The notes under the pieces were generated by a model. It was not told the DNA's origin, did not search any database, and worked only from the letters and a program-made list of their open reading frames with translations. A DNA stretch of 64,000 bases from Candidatus Microthrix parvicella Bio17-1 (GTDB lineage Bacteria; Actinomycetota; Acidimicrobiia; Acidimicrobiales; Microtrichaceae): NCBI RefSeq assembly GCF_000299415.1, contig NZ_AMPG01000001.1, positions 1,488,001-1,552,000 of the forward strand. Reading direction: 5' to 3'. Both the position numbers and the translations under genes were made by a program. Below are positions 10,417 to 19,253 of this stretch, piece by piece. Numbering within the stretch: position 1 is the stretch's first letter; each line of letters opens with the position of its first letter.

Positions 10417-11552
10417 GCGGCCCACCCGACAGCACCCCGGACGGCGAGGCTCCGGCCTGGCATGGCCAGTGGCTGCAGACCGCTGCGGAGTGCCTCGACG
10501 TGTCACCCCGGGCGCTCACCGTGGCGCGGACGCGTCTCGGTGAACCGCAGGCGGACGCCACTTCGGCGCTTCGTCTCACCATGGAACCTGGCCGGGTGGT
10601 GGCCGTCGACCCGGCATCCTCGCATCGCACCGTCATGACGATTCGCCAGTGGGGGCCCGCACGATGGGCACGCACCCGCAGCGCGTTGGCCGACGACCTG
10701 GCGATCGAGCGGTCGCTGGCCACCGGCCGCATCCATCCCAGGCTGCGGCACACCATGATGTCCCTGCGGGCCGACCCGATGCCTGGCCGAGCCGACCTGT
10801 CGGCGGAGTGCGGCTGTGGGAGGGATGGCTGCGCTCACCTGGCTTCGCTGCTGGTGGCTGTGGCCAACGAGGTGGCAGACGACCCACTGCTCCTGTTGAT
10901 GCTGCGGGGCGTCGACCGGGGGGACCTGGGTGGCCAATCCCAACTGGACGAGATCCCACCGGGCTGGCCGCGGGCGCGAGACCCCGGTGTGGCCGCCGAG
11001 ACGGTCTGGAAACGCCCGCAGCTCCCGCTGACGCCCGCAGCTCACCGGCCCCCCACCGAACGCACGCGGGTTGGTTCGCCACCCGCAGACAGCGGCCTGA
11101 GCCGGGCTTCGCTGGGAGCATTGGCCGATCTCGCCGCCCATCGAGCGGCCGCACTGCTGGCCGACGCACAACCAGAGGCCGACGGTGGCCTGGGTGTTCT
11201 GGCCGAACGTTTGGTGGAGCGTGGTCTGGCTGCCACCACGGTGGCTGCCAGAAGCGGCCTCAGCAACGACGAGCTCGAAGTGCGCCGACGCGCACGGGTG
11301 CTGGCCGGTGAGGCCGGCCTGGCGGTGCTGCTGGACCGCTTCGACGCAGATCCCGACGACCTGGCCGATGGGGCATCGGCGCTTGGGGGCCGCGTTCGGC
11401 AGCGGGCCAACCTGGTGACGTCAGGGCCGACCGGACGCCAGCTGCGCATCGACCGCAGGGGCAAATGGTGGCTGCTGCGCTCCGATCCCGAACTTGGCTG
11501 GGTGCTCGCCGACGGACCGAGCGACGACCCAGGCACGCTGTGCAGCGACTGA
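10413..11552 (+). CDS. SWIM zinc-finger protein paired with the SNF2 helicase (379 aa)
   Basis: The SWIM motif CxCxnCxH is seen as CGCGRDGCAH at residues 133-142. It is preceded by a beta-rich segment and followed by a helical part (LASLLVAVANEVADDPLLLLMLRGV). SWIM fingers bind DNA or proteins and commonly accompany bacterial SNF2 ATPases. The C-terminal half (from about residue 200) is helical and ends in a compact WWLLRSDPELGWVLADG segment. The ATGA overlap with the helicase gene implies translational coupling. It is longer than the mycobacterial counterpart as I remember it. Confidence 0.85.
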
Positions 11553-11591
11553 CCGGGAACCCTGCTCGTCACCCACCGGTTCGGTACTGGA

Positions 11592-11597
11592 TAGCCT
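11592..11597 (+). promoter_or_regulatory. -10 element of leaderless tetR promoter
   Basis: TAGCCT ends exactly 6 bases before the ATG at 11604. The GGAG at 11600-11603 touches the start codon and is too close to act as a ribosome-binding site. Confidence 0.6.
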
Positions 11598-11603
11598 CCG
11601 GAG

Positions 11604-12251
11604 ATGAGCCGGCCCCACCCTCTCACTCCCGAGCGCATCGTTCGCGCCAGTATCGAATTGGTGGACGAGGAGGGTCTCGATGCCCTGTCCATGAGGAAAC
11701 TGGCGCGGCGCCTTGGGGTGGAGGCCATGTCGTTGTACCACCACGTTCGCTCCAAGGAGGCGCTGCTCGACCTGATGGTCGACCGCATCTTTGACGGGGT
11801 CGAAATCAAGCTCGACGAGGAGCGGTGGCAGGACCAGATGGCCAACGGCATGACCGCCCTGCGGGAAGGCCTGATGGCCCACCCCAACCTGTTGCCGGTG
11901 GTTGCCACTCGCCCCGTCATGAGCGTGGACACGATGGGGCTGGTGGAGTTGGCTTTGGCCGCACTGATCGACGTCGGTTTCACGCTGGAACGGGCCCGCC
12001 AGGTGGTGACCGTGCTGGTGTCGTTCGTCGTCGGACATGCGCTCACCGAGGCCGGCGCCTCCCCCATGATCTTTGACGGCTACGACCGGGAGACTGTGGC
12101 GACGTTTCGCCACAGCATCAACCGGGAGGACCTGCCGTTGGTCGCCTCCACGATCGGGACCACACCCGACGACCGCGAAGCCGAATTCCAACTTGGCGTG
12201 AAATGTCTCGTGCAAGGCATCTCAGCCGAGCTGGAACACGGCCAGATCTGA
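11604..12251 (+). CDS. TetR family transcriptional regulator (215 aa)
   Basis: The N-terminal helix-turn-helix is classic TetR: LTPERIVRASIELVDEEGLDALSMRKLARRLGVEAMSLYHHVRSKEALLDLMVDRI (residues 7-62). The C-terminal ligand domain, with VGFTLERARQVVTVLVSFVVGHALTEAG, resembles the TetR_C group of TetR/tetracycline-type repressors. The gene stands alone with its own leaderless promoter. It is followed 16 bases later by the nucleotidyltransferase-like gene, which may or may not be its target. No clear palindrome is seen upstream. Confidence 0.88.
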   Translation: MSRPHPLTPERIVRASIELVDEEGLDALSMRKLARRLGVEAMSLYHHVRSKEALLDLMVDRIFDGVEIKLDEERWQDQMANGMTALREGLMAHPNLLPVVATRPVMSVDTMGLVELALAALIDVGFTLERARQVVTVLVSFVVGHALTEAGASPMIFDGYDRETVATFRHSINREDLPLVASTIGTTPDDREAEFQLGVKCLVQGISAELEHGQI

Positions 12252-12255
12252 CCCC

Positions 12256-12261
12256 TACGGT
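12256..12261 (+). promoter_or_regulatory. -10 element before the nucleotidyltransferase gene
   Basis: TACGGT ends exactly 6 bases before an in-frame ATC at 12268. By the spacing rule of neighbouring genes this marks ATC as the start of the transcript and perhaps of translation. Confidence 0.45.
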
Positions 12262-12267
12262 GTCGTC

Positions 12268-13098
12268 ATCGCAGCCTCACTGATCCTGTTGGCCGCCGGG
12301 CTGGGAACCCGCTTCGGCGGCCCCAAGCAACTTGAACCGGTTGGTCCCAACGACGAACCGATCTTTGCCATCACCGCCGCGGCGGCGGCACGAGCCGGAA
12401 TCAAGCGCTTGATTCTGGTGACCCGCGCCGAGGTGGAGGAACGTTTGCTGGCAGCGGCCGACACCCACGTGTCCGGCATGGAGGTGGTATCGGTCCGCCA
12501 AGACCTCGCCGGGCCGCCCCGAACCCGTCCGTGGGGCACCGCCCATGCCGTGGCCGCATGCGCCGATGTGCTGGATGGACCTTTCGGTGTGGCCAACGGC
12601 GACGACCTGTACGGCAACCCATCGCTCAGTCTGCTGGCCGATGCCCTCGGCGACCGCCCCGACGAGGGCACCCTGGTGAGTTTCGAGTTGGCGGGCACGC
12701 TCAGCCCCCACGGTGGCGTCTCCCGGGGCATCTGTGACGTCGTCGATGGCACGTTGACCTCGGTGGTGGAGACCCATGGGCTGAAGGCCGATCCGAACGA
12801 TGCCGAGGGCGGCGTGGTCGACGACTCGGGCGGCCGCTACCGCAACGACACGCCTGCATCGATGAACCTCTGGGGGCTCCCCCGAAGAGCGGCGCTCAAC
12901 ATGGCCGAACGCTTCCAACGGTTTCTGGCCGACGACCCCGGACCGGACGACGAATTTCTCCTTCCCACCGAGATTGCCCACATGATGAGCCGGGGGGCGC
13001 TACGGGTCGGGGTGGTGCCGTCTTCTGGTCGATGGACCGGGCTGACCCATCGCGATGATCTGCCCGCTGTGCGCGCCGCCCTTCGCGAGGGCGGGTAA
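12268..13098 (+). CDS. Sugar-nucleotidyltransferase-like enzyme (about 276 aa, non-canonical start)
   Basis: This is a Rossmann-like NTP-transferase. The signature LILLAAGLGTRFGGPKQLEPVGPNDEPIF lies at the very N-terminus and binds the nucleotide, and GTAHAVAACADVLDGPFGVANGDDLYG carries the metal-binding acidic residue. Families of this type join NTP to a sugar phosphate; substrate and product cannot be read here. The catalytic motif leaves no room for a start at the only TTG (12289). The residues before it are read from GTC/GTC/ATC at 12262-12270. ATC at 12268 sits 6 bases after a TACGGT -10 box and is used here. Confidence 0.75.
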   Translation: MAASLILLAAGLGTRFGGPKQLEPVGPNDEPIFAITAAAAARAGIKRLILVTRAEVEERLLAAADTHVSGMEVVSVRQDLAGPPRTRPWGTAHAVAACADVLDGPFGVANGDDLYGNPSLSLLADALGDRPDEGTLVSFELAGTLSPHGGVSRGICDVVDGTLTSVVETHGLKADPNDAEGGVVDDSGGRYRNDTPASMNLWGLPRRAALNMAERFQRFLADDPGPDDEFLLPTEIAHMMSRGALRVGVVPSSGRWTGLTHRDDLPAVRAALREGG

Positions 13099-13115
13099 GC
13101 GCCACCCGAACCGGG

Positions 13116-14555
13116 TCAGAAGCCGCAGGCGTCGACTCCCTCAAACACGCCATTCTGGAATGCCTCGATACGGTCGAACGCCAGGCTGGAGCCTGACGCA
13201 CCCTTCTCGTCGGCGCTGGTGAACTGAATCAACGCCGACAGCGCCTCGTCCAGGTCCCCGCCCGAGATCGACAGCTCGCGGGTCGAGTTCGGGTCGGGTT
13301 CCACTCGATCGGCCACGAGGGACCCGGAATAGGCACCCACCAAGCACGCACGCTGCTCGATACTCTCCTCCGAGGTGATCTTGGCGTCGTCTGCCCCCTG
13401 CTGTGCCTGAAGCGCAACGCCGTAGTGCATGCCCAACAACAGTCCGGTCGCAAAGTCACCCGAGTCGGCGTTGAGCTCCGCCATCCACGGTCCATCGAAA
13501 CGGATCGAATTGTCGCTGGCGCAGTAGAACACCTTGCCGTCGGCGTCGCCTGCGCTCAGGGTGGTGTCACCGCAGGTGACCTTGTCGGTGTCGGGGTCGA
13601 AGCCCTCCACCTTGCTCAGCGGTTTGAAGGAGGGGAAAGCGGCTTTCATCCAAGCGTCGAAGTCCGGCACCAGCGAGTCGACCAGTTTCGAAAACTCCAT
13701 GTTCCCTCCGGTGCTGTACTCCTCCTGGGTGAAAGGCAGTTGCAACACCTCTGGTGGGGTCGTCTCGTAGTCGACGCAGGCCTGCAGGCCCTTGGTAAAC
13801 CCATCCCGGAACGCGCGCACCCGGTCAAATCCCGACCCGTGTGCCGCAGGGTCGTTCGGGTTCGTGCCCGGCTCGTCACGGAACTCCAGCATGCCCCCCA
13901 GTGCCGCGTCGAGACTGCCAGGGGAAAGGCTGAGGTTGGGGCTGTCCCCATCGTCCACCCATTTGGTCCAGGCGCCGGCAAAGCAGTCGGCCTGTTGCTC
14001 GAGGTACACGGTGGGTACGTTGCCCCCGGATATCCCCATCTGGTCCTGAACCGCGTGGCCCCATTCGTGGGCCAGCACCATGGCCACCGCGTAACTGCCG
14101 AAGTTTTTGTACAGCTTGGGGAACAGGTTCTCGTCGTCGAACGCAATGAAGCCGCCCTCGGAGCAATAGAACGCATTACCCACGAGGTCGTCGGCGCTGG
14201 GCTGCTGACCGGTACCGCATGCGGGCGGCGGATTGTTCTGGCTGTAGGCGAAGATCTTGTCGTTGGGGATCGGCTCGAACTCTTGTCCAAAGACCTTCGG
14301 CATCTTGGTGGTCCAGAACGCCTGGATGTCCTCAATCGACAACTCCAGCGTTTCCACATACGGACGGGCGTTCTCCCCCAACGCCGGGCGCCCGGGCTGC
14401 TGGGGCCTGTCTTCACGGTTCGGAATCTCAACCGAGGTGCCGCCGGGACCCGCCGGGGCGGCACCGGTGAGGGCGCGCTGCTCTGAGAGGCCGGTGGAGC
14501 AGGCGGCAGCAACGACTGCAGTGAAGGCGATCAGGGCTATCAGTCGGGTTTTCAT
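13116..14555 (-). CDS. Secreted neutral zinc metallopeptidase, YpfJ-like (479 aa)
   Basis: A short signal and lipobox (FTAVVAAAC) suggest a lipoprotein outside the membrane. The zinc-peptidase motif HEWGH is seen in VLAHEWGHAVQDQMGI, with the third ligand likely the Glu in YLEQQADCFAGAW, as in the putative neutral zinc metallopeptidase family. A second, motif-less copy of the fold appears in the C-terminal half (VFYCASDNSIRF...DFATGLLLGMHYG...QRACLVGAYSGSL), implying an internal duplication. GGGAG precedes the ATG at 14555. The gene converges on the nucleotidyltransferase gene with a 17-base gap. Confidence 0.87.
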   Translation of the reverse strand: MKTRLIALIAFTAVVAAACSTGLSEQRALTGAAPAGPGGTSVEIPNREDRPQQPGRPALGENARPYVETLELSIEDIQAFWTTKMPKVFGQEFEPIPNDKIFAYSQNNPPPACGTGQQPSADDLVGNAFYCSEGGFIAFDDENLFPKLYKNFGSYAVAMVLAHEWGHAVQDQMGISGGNVPTVYLEQQADCFAGAWTKWVDDGDSPNLSLSPGSLDAALGGMLEFRDEPGTNPNDPAAHGSGFDRVRAFRDGFTKGLQACVDYETTPPEVLQLPFTQEEYSTGGNMEFSKLVDSLVPDFDAWMKAAFPSFKPLSKVEGFDPDTDKVTCGDTTLSAGDADGKVFYCASDNSIRFDGPWMAELNADSGDFATGLLLGMHYGVALQAQQGADDAKITSEESIEQRACLVGAYSGSLVADRVEPDPNSTRELSISGGDLDEALSALIQFTSADEKGASGSSLAFDRIEAFQNGVFEGVDACGF

Positions 14556-14665
14556 GTCTCTCCCTTGGGGTGATCCCACGAAGGTATCGGGGCCTTGCCG
14601 ATCGGCAACGCCATTCGGCCTGGGCCTGCAGGCGTTCTCAGCTACGAACTGGGTCACTTCTCAGG

Positions 14666-15391
14666 CTAAGGCCCGTCGCGGCCGGCCGGCATGAGATCGG
14701 CGGTGATGGCCAGATGGTCGCTTCCGTACAGCGCCACCGCCTCCGATGACACCACCCTCAAGCCTCGCACCCCCATCCAATCGATGCGGCGTCGCGCGTT
14801 GGGGTACGGGTAGGTCGGTCCCGTGGGCACGGCGGTCAGGCCCGCCCCCGCGAAGGCCGGCTCGACGAATTCCTCGGTCAGGTTGAAGTCACCCGTGATC
14901 AGCGCCGGGTTCGGGCGGGCCGCCATGGCTGCAGTGACCACAGCGAGTTGCGCAATGGCCTCGATTCGGCCCGAACCGCTGCGCCCGGCGTTCTGTAGAT
15001 GGGCGCCTGCCACGCTGACGGCGCGTCCCCCCAAGGGAATCGCGGTGAGCAGGGCCGAACGGTTTTCGGCCCCGCGCCGCGCCGGCAGGGCAAGCACCTC
15101 GGTGCGTCGGGGCAACGATCGGCTGAGCAGGGCATTGCCGTACCACCCGGGCGTCAGGCGCCGCGCCGGAGCAAACAGCGCGTGATAGCCAAGCCGTTTC
15201 GCCAGCATCTGCGTCTGGTTGCGAAACCGCGATCGCCACACCCGGTGGTCCACCTCACACAACACCACCACGTCGGCGTCCAGCTGGGCGACCCCGGCGA
15301 TCAGGCTTTCACTCTTGGCAAACCAGGTGCTGCCGGGGGCGCCGTGATGAATGTTCCAACACGCCACCCGAAACACCCCCCGCTGAGTCAC
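14666..15391 (-). CDS. Endonuclease/exonuclease/phosphatase family protein (241 aa)
   Basis: The EEP fold is recognisable: VACWNIHHGAPG at the start, metal-binding Glu in LCEVDHRV, the ALLSR strand, LITGDFNL with the catalytic Asp/Asn, RRIDWMGV and the final YGSDHLAI with the catalytic His. Members cut phosphodiester or phosphoester bonds in DNA, inositol phosphates or sphingomyelin. No signal peptide is seen, so it should be cytoplasmic. Its GTG start overlaps the stop of the acyltransferase gene (GTGA), so the two are translationally coupled; a phospholipid link is possible. Confidence 0.87.
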   Translation of the reverse strand: MTQRGVFRVACWNIHHGAPGSTWFAKSESLIAGVAQLDADVVVLCEVDHRVWRSRFRNQTQMLAKRLGYHALFAPARRLTPGWYGNALLSRSLPRRTEVLALPARRGAENRSALLTAIPLGGRAVSVAGAHLQNAGRSGSGRIEAIAQLAVVTAAMAARPNPALITGDFNLTEEFVEPAFAGAGLTAVPTGPTYPYPNARRRIDWMGVRGLRVVSSEAVALYGSDHLAITADLMPAGRDGP

Positions 15392-16419
15392 AACGCAGAG
15401 CGTACCGAAGCGCCTTGTTCCTCAACCCAGACATCCAGGCGGGTCCACAAGTCAAAGAGCCACTCGCGTCGCTCGGCGTGCCCGTCGGGAATGTCACACC
15501 GCGGGATGCGCCACAGCTCGACGGTCACCGGACGCCGAAATGGCAGGGCGGCCAGAATGGCCCGCAACCCGCGCAGCCCGGCCAATCCGTGGTGCGCGAA
15601 CACCACCACGTCGGCCTCGGGAGCCGCATCGAGCAGTGCGAACGTGCCGCCCCAACGGGGCGGCATCGTGTGACGAAGCGCAGCCGCACGGTCCACCAAT
15701 TCGGGGTGATGCTCCCCAAGACGTTCCACGGCTCGGGCCCGCTTCTCCTCGGTGCCGCGGGTCCCCTCGGGGAAGATCACCACGGAGTCGTTCTGCCCCA
15801 GGTCCGAGGCCAGCCTCGACAGTGCCGCGAGTTCCCCTTCGGTGTCGGTGCCGGAGCGGTCGGCGAAGTAGTTGGGCAGGCGGTGGCCCACGACGTCGAG
15901 CAGTGGTACCACCTCCAACTCGCGCTTCAGCACATATCGCAGCGACAGCCCGGAATCACTCAGCGCCAAAGCGGGAAACAGCGTGTCCACCAGGCTGACG
16001 TGGCGGCCCAGCACCATCAGCGGTCCGGGCGTGAGATGCTCGACGCCCTCGATGGAAAACCGCAGACCCAGCACGGAGCTGAGCAGCGCCAGCAGCCGCC
16101 CAACCCACCAACGCTGGAGCGCGCGATGTGCACGCCGGCTCGGCCCACTCTTCAGCGCCAGGCCGAATCCGCTCACGACCCACATGATGGCCACCACGAC
16201 CAACATCGCGCACTCCAAAACGCCGTAGGCGATGGCGAAGATCCAACCACGCACCAAGGGCAGACGGGGACGGAGTCGCAGCAGGTCAACGATCACCATC
16301 AGCGGGAGCGCAACCGGCGCCAGCACAACGAGCGTCACCGTGAGGGCCAGGGTGGCGGGAACCGTGATCAATCGCCGCGTGAGCGGGTTGCGCATCGGCG
16401 ATTCAGCCATTTGATTCAT
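15388..16419 (-). CDS. PlsC-type acyltransferase, membrane-associated (343 aa)
   Basis: Two hydrophobic segments occur near residues 18-45 and 60-85. The lysophospholipid acyltransferase motifs follow: motif I HVSLVD (the HX4D pair) in LGRHVSLVDTLF, and motif III FPEGTRGTEEKRARAV. These enzymes transfer an acyl chain to a lysophospholipid or glycerol phosphate in the inner leaflet. The start at 16419 (MNQMAES) is used; a TACGCT -10-like box lies about 16 bases upstream. It is the first gene of a two-gene unit with the EEP-family protein. Confidence 0.87.
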   Translation of the reverse strand: MNQMAESPMRNPLTRRLITVPATLALTVTLVVLAPVALPLMVIVDLLRLRPRLPLVRGWIFAIAYGVLECAMLVVVAIMWVVSGFGLALKSGPSRRAHRALQRWWVGRLLALLSSVLGLRFSIEGVEHLTPGPLMVLGRHVSLVDTLFPALALSDSGLSLRYVLKRELEVVPLLDVVGHRLPNYFADRSGTDTEGELAALSRLASDLGQNDSVVIFPEGTRGTEEKRARAVERLGEHHPELVDRAAALRHTMPPRWGGTFALLDAAPEADVVVFAHHGLAGLRGLRAILAALPFRRPVTVELWRIPRCDIPDGHAERREWLFDLWTRLDVWVEEQGASVRSAL

Positions 16420-16484
16420 GTTCCATCACGGGAGCGTACCCCCCGATGGCATCGCCCCAACCTCCAAAACAAGACGCCTGACCG

Positions 16485-16490
16485 TAGTCT
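16485..16490 (+). promoter_or_regulatory. -10 element of leaderless hydrolase promoter
   Basis: TAGTCT ends exactly 6 bases before the ATG at 16497. Confidence 0.6.
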
Positions 16491-16496
16491 CGCGAC

Positions 16497-17567
16497 ATGA
16501 ATCAACGCCGCAGTCAGCGAAGCATCCGTCGATCCGCCGCCGTAGTGGTCGCTGCGCTGTTGGGTACCGTCGCGTGCAGCGCCACCGGCGCAACCTCCGT
16601 CGCCAAGTCGGTCGCCTCCACCTCCACCCCCGCATCCCTCTCGACTGCACCCACTTCCACTTCTCCCACGAAAGCGGGCGACGTTCACGACGCCGGCAGC
16701 TTCGCCGTGGGTTCGCGCCAAGTGACCGTGGTCGACGATTCGCGATCCACCGACGCGTGGGGTGGGCGCCCGGAACTACCGCAGCGAACGCTTCCCACGC
16801 AGGTGCTGTATCCGGCCGAGGGCGATACCGAATCCCCCGAGGTCACGCCCAACGCAACCCCCGCTGACGGTCGGTGGCCCCTGGTGGTGTTCTCGCACGG
16901 CCGAGGCGGCACCGGACCCGCCTACGTCAACACGCTCAAGGTATGGGCGTCAGCGGGTTACGTCGTCCTGGCCCCCACCTTCCCGCTGACCAGCGCCGAG
17001 ACACCGGGTACGCCCAAAACCGACGATCTGGTCAATCAGCCCGCCGACGTCAGCCGCCTCATCGACTGGGCCACCGACCTGCCCGCCGAGGAACCTTTGG
17101 CGAGGCAGATCGACACCGAACGAATCGGAGTCGCCGGCCACTCCCTCGGCGGGTTCACCTCGCTGGCCGTCGGGTACAACCCCAAGGTGCGCGACGACAG
17201 GGTGGACGCCGTGGCCGAGTGGGCCGGGTCCTATCTTCCGGGTTTGGCGGACGGTGGAGCGCCGGTTCAGGACGGACCTCCCCTGCTGGCCATTCACGGC
17301 GACGCCGACGGCACCGTGCCCTACGCGCTGGCCCAAAACGCCGTGGATGCAGTCGGCCCACCATGGCGCCTGATCACGTTGGTCGGCGGTGAGCACATTC
17401 CCCCGTACGTCACCGGAACCGCCGACCCTTACGGTGAGGTGGTCACCGACGCCACGCTGGCCTTCTTCGACGCCACGCTCAAGGCCGACCCGACGGGTCA
17501 GGCCCGGCTCGAGCGGGTGGTCAGCCAGGCCGGCGCCGACGTGGCCATTCTGAACACCGGGGAGTAA
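16497..17567 (+). CDS. Alpha/beta hydrolase lipoprotein (356 aa)
   Basis: The signal sequence ends in a lipobox LLGTVAC, followed by a Ser/Thr-rich linker (residues about 30-65) that places the enzyme away from the membrane. The catalytic core has the oxyanion strand PLVVFSHGRGGTG, the nucleophile elbow GHSLGG, the acid strand AIHGDADGTVPY and a His in GGEHIPPY, all intact. The pattern resembles dienelactone-hydrolase or PAF-acetylhydrolase-like esterases. The substrate is unknown. It is followed after 6 bases by the RNB ribonuclease gene, so the two may share a transcript. Confidence 0.85.
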   Translation: MNQRRSQRSIRRSAAVVVAALLGTVACSATGATSVAKSVASTSTPASLSTAPTSTSPTKAGDVHDAGSFAVGSRQVTVVDDSRSTDAWGGRPELPQRTLPTQVLYPAEGDTESPEVTPNATPADGRWPLVVFSHGRGGTGPAYVNTLKVWASAGYVVLAPTFPLTSAETPGTPKTDDLVNQPADVSRLIDWATDLPAEEPLARQIDTERIGVAGHSLGGFTSLAVGYNPKVRDDRVDAVAEWAGSYLPGLADGGAPVQDGPPLLAIHGDADGTVPYALAQNAVDAVGPPWRLITLVGGEHIPPYVTGTADPYGEVVTDATLAFFDATLKADPTGQARLERVVSQAGADVAILNTGE

Positions 17568-17573
17568 GCCAAC

Positions 17574-19181
17574 GTGCCCATCCCCCGTCGACATCTCCGC
17601 CTCGATGACGAACCGATGAACTCGGCGTTGGCGCTGCTGCGGCGCGATCTGGAGGTACCTTCCGGATTCGAGCCCAACGTCTCGAGGGCCGCGCAGACGG
17701 CCACCGACCGGTTCGCCACCAGTCGGACGGACGCCACCGACCTCCCGCTGGTGGCCATCGATCCACCGGGAGCCCGAGACCTGGACCAGGCGTTCGCCCT
17801 GGTCCGCTCCAACGCCGGCTGGGTGCTGCACTACGCCATCGCCGACGTCGCCGCCTTCATTGTGCCCGGCGATGTGATCGACCTCGAGTCGCGCCGGCGA
17901 GGCAGCACCCTGTACCTACCCGACCACAAGGCCCCGCTGCACCCTCGTGAACTGTCCGAGGGAGCCGCCAGCCTGTTACCCGGTGCAGCACGTCCGGCCG
18001 TGTGGTGGAAGCTCACCTTTGACGTCGAGGGCGGTTTGGTCAACACCGAGGTGCGGAGAGCCACGGTACGGGTGCGGGTGGCCACGAGCTACGAGGTGAT
18101 CACCACCATCCTCGCCGACCACGACGGCGCGACCAACCACGAAGCGACCAACCACGAAGCGACCAACCACGAAGCGGCTTCGGCGGAAGGTGTTGGGGTC
18201 TCGGCTCAGTCAATCGATCTGCAGGATCCGGGCAGCGACGCCCTCGGCCCGGCGGCCAAGCGGGGGATCGACCTGGTGGAGGTAGCCACCTCGCTGCGCG
18301 ACTTCGGCAGCTTGCGACTGTCCATTCAGGCCGACCGGGGTGGCGTCAGCCTGCAGCTACCGGAACAGGACGTGCAGGTAGACGCCTCCGGCAACGTGCA
18401 GTTGCTGGCCACGCCCTCGCTTCCGGCCGAAGAGTGGAACGCTCAGATGTCGCTGGCCACCGGCATGGCCGCCGCCGCCTTGATGCTGACCTCAAAAACC
18501 GGCCTACTCCGCACGCTCCCCAGCGCCGAGCCTGAAATTCTCGCCGAGCTGCGACGGGCGTCCGAGGCCCTCGGCCACCGATGGCCCCCTGACGACGATG
18601 CCGCCGCAGGCGGCCCCAACCACGTGTACGGCCAATGGGTTCGGTCGCTTGATCCGTCCACCCCGGTCGGGGCCGCGCTCATGCTCAGCGCCACCAAGGG
18701 GCTGCGCGGCTCGGGGTATGCAGCGTTTCACGGTGAACCCCCCGAACTGACCACGCACGCAGCGGTGGCTGCTCCCTACGCGCACGTCACGGCACCGCTG
18801 CGACGCCTCGGTGACCGCTACGCCACCGAGATGGCGCTGGCCGCGTACGAGCACCGACCGGTCCCGGCTTGGGTGCTCGACCAACTCGACGACCTGCCTC
18901 AGATCCTCAACGACGCGAACCGCCGCGCAGCATCGGTGGATCGGGCGGTGATCGATCTGCTGGAGGCCGCCGAGCTTGCCTCGCAGATCGGTGCCGAGTT
19001 CTCGGCGGTGGTGCTTTCGCACGCGCGAGACGGCCTCCGGGTGCAGGTGACCGATCCGCCGGTCATCGCGGACGCCATTGGGGAGGCGAACGACGGCGAC
19101 ACCGTGCGGGTACGCCTGAGTGACGCCGACCCGATGAAGCGGCTGACCCGCTTCAAGGTCGTCCCCCAACCGGCCGACTGA
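17574..19181 (+). CDS. RNB-domain exoribonuclease, RNase II/R family (535 aa)
   Basis: The RNB catalytic domain starts near residue 60 with AIDPPGARDLDQAFAL, whose clustered aspartates bind the catalytic magnesium. HYAIADVAAFIVPGDVIDLESRRRGSTLYLPD follows, and later GLRGSGYAAF and the conserved YAHVTAPLRRLGDRYATEMAL block. No cold-shock or S1 domains are obvious, so it is a short form that degrades RNA 3' to 5'. A hydrophilic insert at residues about 185-205 contains three copies of a 15-base repeat (NHEAT). GTG at 17574 is the likely start, 6 bases after the preceding gene. Confidence 0.88.
   Translation: MPIPRRHLRLDDEPMNSALALLRRDLEVPSGFEPNVSRAAQTATDRFATSRTDATDLPLVAIDPPGARDLDQAFALVRSNAGWVLHYAIADVAAFIVPGDVIDLESRRRGSTLYLPDHKAPLHPRELSEGAASLLPGAARPAVWWKLTFDVEGGLVNTEVRRATVRVRVATSYEVITTILADHDGATNHEATNHEATNHEAASAEGVGVSAQSIDLQDPGSDALGPAAKRGIDLVEVATSLRDFGSLRLSIQADRGGVSLQLPEQDVQVDASGNVQLLATPSLPAEEWNAQMSLATGMAAAALMLTSKTGLLRTLPSAEPEILAELRRASEALGHRWPPDDDAAAGGPNHVYGQWVRSLDPSTPVGAALMLSATKGLRGSGYAAFHGEPPELTTHAAVAAPYAHVTAPLRRLGDRYATEMALAAYEHRPVPAWVLDQLDDLPQILNDANRRAASVDRAVIDLLEAAELASQIGAEFSAVVLSHARDGLRVQVTDPPVIADAIGEANDGDTVRVRLSDADPMKRLTRFKVVPQPAD
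18129..18173 (+). repeat. 15-bp tandem repeat, three exact copies, inside the RNB gene
   Basis: GCGACCAACCACGAA is repeated three times without a mismatch and encodes Ala-Thr-Asn-His-Glu. The unit is a multiple of three, so copy-number change would keep the frame. It falls in a predicted surface loop between beta strands of the nuclease domain. Confidence 0.95.
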
Positions 19182-19253
19182 GTTACGGCGATTCTTGACG
19201 GGGCGCCACCCCGGACCCCGGCGCCAGGTCGACCCCCGGTACGATCGAGCGCC

